From Amblyomma americanum (Eukaryota; Arthropoda; Arachnida; Ixodida; Ixodidae), in assembly GCF_052857255.1 (NCBI RefSeq), contig NC_135504.1, positions 142,068,121-142,132,120 on the forward strand: 64,000 bases of DNA, read 5' to 3'. Below the pieces are notes generated by a model. The model saw only the letters and a list, made by a program, of their open reading frames with translations. It made no database searches and was not told where the DNA came from. The position numbers and the translations under genes were made by a program. Below, piece after piece: positions 58,858 through 64,000 of the stretch (within the stretch, counting starts at the first letter, position 1; each line of letters opens with the position of its first letter).

Positions 58858-60390
58858 TTGGAGATTCTCCGCGTTGGAGAAACTCCGCACTTGAAACCCA
58901 CCTCGCTGGAGAAACTAAGCGTTGGAGAAAGTCCGCGTTGGAGAAGGTCCGCGTTGGAGAAAGTCCGCGATGGAGAAAGTCCGCGTTTGAGAAACTCCGT
59001 GTTCAAGAAAGTCCGCGTTGGAGAAAGTCCGCGCTGGAGAAACTCCGCGTTGTATAAACTCCGCGTTGAAGAAAGTCCGCGACGGACAAACTCCGCGATG
59101 GAGAAACTCCGCGTTGGAGAAAAGTCCGCTCTGGAGAAACTCTACGCTGGAGAAACTCCGCGATGGAGACACTCCGCGCTGGAGAAACTCCGCGCTGGAG
59201 AAACTCCGCGCTGGAGAAACTCCGCGCTGGAGAAACTCCGTGTTGGGGAAACTTCGCGTTGGAGAAATGGTGCGTTGGAGAAGCTCCGCGTTGGAGAAAC
59301 TCCGCGCTTGAAACACACCACGGTGGAGAAACTCCGCGTTGGAGAAAGTCCGCGTTGGAGAAGGTCCGCGTTGGAGAAAGTCCGCGTTGGAGAAAGTCCG
59401 CGCTGGAGAAACTCCGCGTTGTATAAACTCCGCGCTGGAGAAACTCCGCGATGAAGAAAATCCGCGACGGACAAACTCCCCGATGGAGAAACTCCGCGTT
59501 GGAGAAAAGTCCGCTCTGGAGAAACTCTACGCTGGAGAAACTCCGCGCTGGAGCAACTCCGCGTTGGAGAAACTCCGCGCTGGAGAAACTCCGTGCTGCA
59601 TAAAATCTCCGCTGGAGAAACTCCGGGCTGGAGAAACTCCGCGCTGGAGAAACTCAGTGCTGGACAAACTCCGCGCTGGAGAAACTTCGCGTTGGAGAAA
59701 CTGCGCGTTGTAGAAACTCCGCGTTGGAGAAACTCCGCGTTGGAGAAAGTCCGCGTTGGAGAAATTCCGCGTTGGAGAGAGTCTGCGATGGAGAAATTCC
59801 GCGCTGGAGAAACTCCGCGTTTGAGAAACTCCGAACTCTAGAAACTCCGCGATGAAGAAAGTCCGCGACGGACAAACTCCGCGATGGAGAAACTCCGCGT
59901 TGGAGAAAAGACCGCTCTGGAGAAACTCTACACTGGAGAAACTCCGCGCTGTAGCAACTCCGCGTTGGAGAAACTCCGCGCTGGAGAAACTCCGTGCTGG
60001 ACAAACTCCGCGCTGGAGAAACTCCGTGTTGGAGAAACTCCGCGCTGGAGAAACTTCGCGTTGGAGAAACTGCGCGTTGGAGAAACTTCGCTTTGAAGAA
60101 ACGGCGCGTTGGAGAAACTCCGCGTTAGAGGAACTCCGCGCTTGAAACACACCGCGCTGGAGAAACTCCGCGTTGGAGAAAGTCCGCGTCGGAGAAGGTC
60201 CGCGTTGGAGAAAGTCCGCGTTGGAGAAAATCCGTGATGTAGAAACTCCGCCTTGGAGAAACTTCGCGTTGAAGAAACGGCGCGTTGGAGATACTCCGCG
60301 TTGGAGAAACTACGCGCTTGAAACACACCGCGCTGGAGAAACTCCGCGTTGGAGAAAGTCCGCGTTGGAGAAGGTCCGCGTTGGAGAAAG
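58858..60390 (+). repeat. Copy of the 55.3-56.7-kb segment
   Basis: This matches 55,302-56,770 at offset 3,556, rising to 3,620 by insertion of whole monomers (TCTAGA at 56217 recurs at 59837). It lacks the GCAACTAGGCG variant of its match, so it derives from a related rather than the identical copy. Confidence 0.8.
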
Positions 60391-60850
60391 TCCACGTTGG
60401 AGAAAGTCCGCGTTGAAGAAACTCCGCGTTCAAAAAAGTCTGCGATGGAGAAATTCCGCGCTGGAGAAACTCCGCGTTTGAGAAACTCCGAACTCTAGAA
60501 ACTCCGCGATGGAGACACTCCGCGCTGGAGAAACTCCGCGTTGGAGAAAGTCCGCGTTGGATAAGATCCGCGTTGGAGAAAATCCGCGTTGGAGAAAGTC
60601 CGCGTTGGAGAAACTCCGATTTGAAGAAAGTCCGCGACGGACAAACCCGGCGTTGGAGAAACTCCGCGTTGAAGAAAGTCCGCGTTGGAGAAAGTCCGCG
60701 CTGGAGAAACTCCGCGTTGTATAAACTCCGCGATGAAGAAAGTCCGCGACGGACAAACTCCGCGATGGAGAAACTCCGCGTTGGAGAAAAGTCCGCTCTG
60801 GAGAAACTCTACGCTGGAGAAACTCCGCGATGGAGACACTCCGCGCAGGA
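60391..60850 (+). repeat. Mosaic segment rich in private variants
   Basis: At 60,428-60,445 a GTTCAA monomer of one lineage runs directly into GTCTGCGATGG of another through AAAAAAG. The XbaI-bearing monomer then reappears at 60494-60499, only 657 bp after the previous one. Unshared changes follow closely: GGATAAGATCC near 60,569, CTCCGATTTGAAG near 60,617 and AAACCCGGCG near 60,645. It is still pure monomer array. Confidence 0.75.
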
Positions 60851-61239
60851 GAAACTCCGCGCTGGAGAAACTCCGTGTTGGGGAAACTTCGCGTTGGAGA
60901 AACGGTGCGTTGGAGAAGCTCCGCGTTGGAGAAACTCCGCGCTTGAAACACACCACGGTGGAGAAACTCCGCGTTGGAGAAAGTCCGCGTTGGAGAAGGT
61001 CCGCGTTGGAGAAAGTCCGCGTTGGAGAACGTCCGCGCTGGAGAAACACCGCGTTGTATAAATTCCGCGCTGGAGAAACTCCGCGATGAAGAAAATCCGC
61101 GACGGACAAATTCCGCGATGGAGAAACTCCGCGTTGGAGAAAAGTCCGCTCTGGAGAAACTCTACGCTGGAGAAACTCCGCGCTGGAGCAACTCCGCGTT
61201 GGGAAACTCCGCGCTGGAGAAACTCCGTGCTGCATAAAA
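60851..61239 (+). repeat. Satellite segment with 1-bp-deleted monomer
   Basis: This matches 63,251-63,640 at offset 2,400. The monomer near 61,200 reads GTTGGGAAACTCC, one A shorter than GTTGGAGAAACTCC at 63,600, which moves the offset to 2,401. CGACGGACAAATTCC near 61,105 is a private change. Confidence 0.78.
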
Positions 61240-62359
61240 TGTGCGCTGGAGAAACTCCGGGCTGGAGAAACTCCGCGCTGGAGAAACTCCGTGCTGGACA
61301 AACTCCGCGCTGGAGAAACTTCGCGTTGGAGAAACTGCGCGTTGGAGAAACTCCGCGTTCGAGAAGATCCGCGTTGGAGAAAGTCCGCGTTGGAGAAAGT
61401 CCGCGTTGGAGAAACTCCGCGTTGAAGAAAGTCCGCGTTGGAGAAAGTCCGCGCTGGAGAAACTCCGCGTTGTATAAACTCCGCGATGAAGAAAGTCCGC
61501 GACGGACAAACTCCGCGATGGAGAAACTCCGCGTTGGAGAAAAGACCGCTCTGGAGAAACTCTACACTGGAGAAACTCCGCGCTGTAGCAACTCCGCGTT
61601 GGAGAAACTCCGCGCTGGAGAAACTCCGTGCTGGACAAACTCCGCGCTGGAGAAACTCCGTGTTGGAGAAACTCCGCGCTGGAGAAACTTCGCGTTGGAG
61701 AAACTGCGCGTTGGAGAAAGTCCGCGTCGGAGAAGGTCCGCGTTGGAGAATGTCCGCGTTGGAGAAGGTCCGCGTTGGAGAAAGTCCACGTTGGAGAAAG
61801 TCCGCGTTGGAGAAACTCCGCGTTCAAGAAAGTCCGCGTTGGAGAAAGTCCGCGCTGGAGAAACTCCGCGTTGTATAAACTCCGCGCTGGAGAAACTCCG
61901 CGATGGAGAACCTCCGCGACGGACAAACTCCGCGATGGAGAAACTCCGCGTTGGAGAAAAGTCCGCTCTGGAGAAACTCTACGCTGAAGAAACTCCGCGC
62001 TAGAGCAACTCCGCGTTCGAGAAACTCCGCGCTGGAGAAACTCCGTGCTGCATAAAATCTGCGCTGGAGAAAATCCGGGCTGGAGAAACTCCGTGTTGGA
62101 GAAACTCCGCGCTGGAGAAACTTCGCGTTGGAGAAACTGCGCGTTGGAGAAACTCCGCGTTGGAGAAACTCCGCGTTGGAGAAAGTCCGCGTTGGAGAAA
62201 GTCCGCGTTGGAGAGTGTCCGCGATGGAGAAACTCCGCGCTGGAGAAACTCCGTGGTGGGGAAACTTCGCGTAGGAGAAACGGCGCGTTGGAGAAGCTCC
62301 GCGTTGGAGAAACACCGCGCTTGAAACACACCGCGCTGGAGAAACTCCGCGTTGGAGAA
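61240..62359 (+). repeat. Copy of the 57.0-58.1-kb segment
   Basis: This matches 56,996-58,115 at a constant offset of 4,244 (ATAAAATCTG 57808 and 62052), with occasional differences such as GTTCGAGAAGATCC near 61,360. It therefore belongs to the 3.06-kb family and its relatives at 4.05, 14.06 and 41.86 kb. Confidence 0.82.
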
Positions 62360-63200
62360 AGTCCGCGTTGGAGAAGGTCCGCGTTGGAGAAAGTCCGCGT
62401 TGGAGAAAGTCCGCGCTGGAGAAACTGCGCGTTGGAGAAACTGCGCGTTGGAGAAACTCCGCGTTGGAGAAACTCTGCGTTGGAGAAAGTCCGCGTTGGA
62501 GAAAGTCCGCGTTGGTGAGAGTCCGCGATGGAGAAACTCCGCGCTGGAGAAACTGCGCGTTTGAGAAACTCCGAACTGGAGAAACTCCGCGATGGAGACA
62601 ATCCGCGCTGGAGAAACTCCGCGCTGAAGAAACTCCGTGTAGGAGAAACTCCGTGTTGGAGAAACTCCGCGTTGGAGAAACTCCGCTTTGGAGAAAGTCC
62701 GCGTTGGAGAAAGTCCGTGTTGGAGAGTCCGCGATGGAGAAACTCCGCGCTGGAGAAAAATCGGGCTGGAGAAACTCCGTGTTGGAGAAACTCCGCGTTT
62801 GAGAAACTCCGAACTGGAGAAGCTCCGTGCTGGAGATTCTCCGCGGTGGAGAAACTCCGCGCTGGAGAAACTCCGCGTTGGAGAAACTCGGTGTTGGAGA
62901 AATTCCGCCTTGGAGAAACTTCGCTTTGAAGAAACGGCGCGTTGGAGAAACTCCGCGTTAGAGAAACTCCGCGCTTGAAACACACCGCGCTGGAGAAACT
63001 CCGCGTTAGAGAAAGTCCGCGTCGGAGAAGGTCCGCGTTGGAGAAAGTCCGCGTTGGAGAAAATTCGTGTTGTAGAAACTCCGCCTTGGAGAAACTTCGC
63101 GTTGAAGAAACGGCGCGTTGGAAAAACTCCGCGTTCGAGAAACTCCGCGCTTGAAACACACCGCGCTGGAGAAACTCCGCGTTGGAGAAAGTCCGCGTCG
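62360..63200 (+). repeat. Copy of the 40.2-41.0-kb segment
   Basis: This matches about 40,207-41,047 at offset 22,153. The unusual monomer run AAAATTCGTGTTGTAG (TTCGTG at 40911 and 63064) is shared, and I see it nowhere else. The match ends near 63,200, where GTCGGAGAAACTCC replaces GTCGGAGAAGG. Confidence 0.82.
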
Positions 63201-64000
63201 GAGAAACTCCGCGATGGAGACACTCCGCGCTGGAGAAACGCCGCGCTGGAGAAACTCCGCGCTGGAGAAACTCCGTGTTGGGGAAACTTCGCGTTGGAGA
63301 AACGGTGCGTTGGAGAAGCTCCGCGTTGGAGAAACTCCGCGCTTGAAACACACCACGGTGGAGAAACTCCGCGTTGGAGAAAGTCCGCGTTGGAGAAGGT
63401 CCGCGTTGGAGAAAGTCCGCGTTGGAGAACGTCCGCGCTGGAGAAACTCCGCGTTGTATAAACTCCGCGCTGGAGAAACTCCGCGATGAAGAAAATCCGC
63501 GACGGACAAACTCCGCGATGGAGAAACTCCGCGTTGGAGAAAAGTCCGCTCTGGAGAAACTCTACGCTGGAGAAACTCCGCGCTGGAGCAACTCCGCGTT
63601 GGAGAAACTCCGCGCTGGAGAAACTCCGTGCTGCATAAAATGTGCGCTGGAGAAACTCCGGGCTGGAGAAACTCCGCGCTGGAGAAACTCCGTGCTGGAC
63701 AAACTCCGCGCTGGAGAAACTTCGCGTTGGAGAAACTGCGCGTTGGAGAAACTCCGCGTTGGAGAAGATCCGCGTTGGAGAAAGTCCGCGTTGGAGAAAG
63801 TCCGCGTTGGAGAAACTCCGCGTTGAAGAAAGTCCGCGTTGGAGAAAGTCCGCGCTGGAGAAACTCCGCGTTGTATAAACTCCGCGATGAAGAAAGTCCG
63901 CGACGGACAAACTCCGCGATGGAGAAACTCCGCGTTGGAGAAAAGACCGCTCTGGAGAAACTCTACACTGGAGAAACTCCGCGCTGTAGCAACTCCGCGT
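63201..64000 (+). repeat. Terminal segment, copy of 60.85-61.6 kb; array continues off the window
   Basis: It begins with a junction (GTCGGAGAAACTCCGCGATGG near 63,200) and then follows 60,850-61,600 at offset 2,400-2,401. It stops in mid-monomer at base 64,000, so the array has no visible right edge. Confidence 0.85.

Larger units (their letters stand above)
1..64000 (+). repeat. 16-bp satellite array filling the window
   Basis: From the first to the last base the sequence is head-to-tail copies of a 16-bp unit, consensus STCCGCGNTGGAGAAA, canonical form CTCCGCGTTGGAGAAA. The commonest variants are position 1 C or G and position 8 T, C or A. Also frequent are CpG losses in the GCG core (GTG, GCA) and CTGCGCG or TTCGCG starts. 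Rare length variants are a 17-mer with AAAA, a 14-mer with GGAGAGTCC and a 15-mer with CAAGAAATCC. All copies have one orientation and none is reverse-complemented. There is no interspersed unique DNA. The canonical unit is 56% GC and holds two CpGs. Whether it is centromeric, pericentromeric, subtelomeric or on a special chromosome cannot be told. I do not recognise it as a named satellite family. Confidence 0.97.

Noticed and set aside
1..64000. CRISPR array
   Set aside because: There are no unique spacers between repeats. The unit is 16 bp, contiguous, and varies by point changes, which is satellite structure.
1..64000. CENP-B box within the monomer
   Set aside because: I compared TTCGCGTTGGAG and AAATCGGGC contexts with the NTTCGNNNNANNCGGGN pattern. 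The required A and CGGG do not fall at the right spacing.
1..64000. Telomeric repeat or ribosomal DNA spacer
   Set aside because: There is no TTAGGG-type or related G-rich telomere unit and no rRNA sequence. The monomer does not resemble either.
1..64000. G-quadruplex-forming satellite
   Set aside because: G runs are at most two bases in canonical monomers, with GGGG only in the rare GTGGTGGGG and GTTGGGG variants. There is no series of four G tracts.

Overview
The whole 64,000-base window is one uninterrupted tandem array of a 16-bp satellite (minisatellite-type) monomer, consensus STCCGCGNTGGAGAAA. S is C or G, and N is mostly T or C and sometimes A. About 4,000 monomers all run in the same orientation. 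There is no unique sequence at either edge, so the array extends beyond both ends. I see no gene, RNA gene, transposon, CRISPR array or gene-like regulatory element. A homogenised array this long points to a eukaryotic nuclear genome (heterochromatin or another satellite block). The sequence does not say which organism or chromosome region.

The array is organised on at least three scales. (1) The 16-bp monomer consists of two interleaved dyads, GGAG-AAA-CTCC and CTCC-GCGNT-GGAG. (2) An older higher-order repeat of about 25 monomers, 401 bp (24 16-mers plus one 17-mer), is marked by landmark monomers in a fixed order: the CTTGAAACACACC doublet, a TATAAA monomer, a GTCCGCGACGGAC monomer, and a 17-mer with AAAA. 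Spacings of 401 bp, or 401 plus or minus whole monomers, recur. (3) Kilobase-scale, nearly identical segmental duplications are stacked on each other. By offset between copies they run: 2,754 bp (0-4.2 kb); 2,625-2,643 bp (4.3-10.2 kb); 2,289-2,305 bp (10.2-14.7 kb); 5,075/5,010/4,833 bp, about 3.4 copies (12.4-29.3 kb); 1,041 bp (29.4-31.4 kb); 3,073 bp (31.3-37.4 kb); 401 bp (43.7-44.5 kb); 1,872 bp (45.9-49.6 kb) nested in 5,911 bp (43.7-53.4 kb); 3,060/3,236 bp (50.4-58.5 kb); then a mosaic tail built from pieces found elsewhere. In addition, the first 6.2 kb recurs in the same order about 37.6 kb downstream (37.55-43.95 kb), sharing private variants.

Many long open frames exist, up to 1,267 codons on the minus strand, but they are a by-product of the repeat. 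Because 16 leaves a remainder of 1 when divided by 3, three monomers (48 bp) give the same 16-residue cycle in every frame: LEKLRVGETPRWRNSA on plus and RGVSPTRSFSNAEFLQ on minus. A frame therefore stays open until a variant monomer makes a stop. I call no coding sequence. The main interest is the layered amplification history, which can be read from private variants, and the dyad-rich, CpG-dense monomer.
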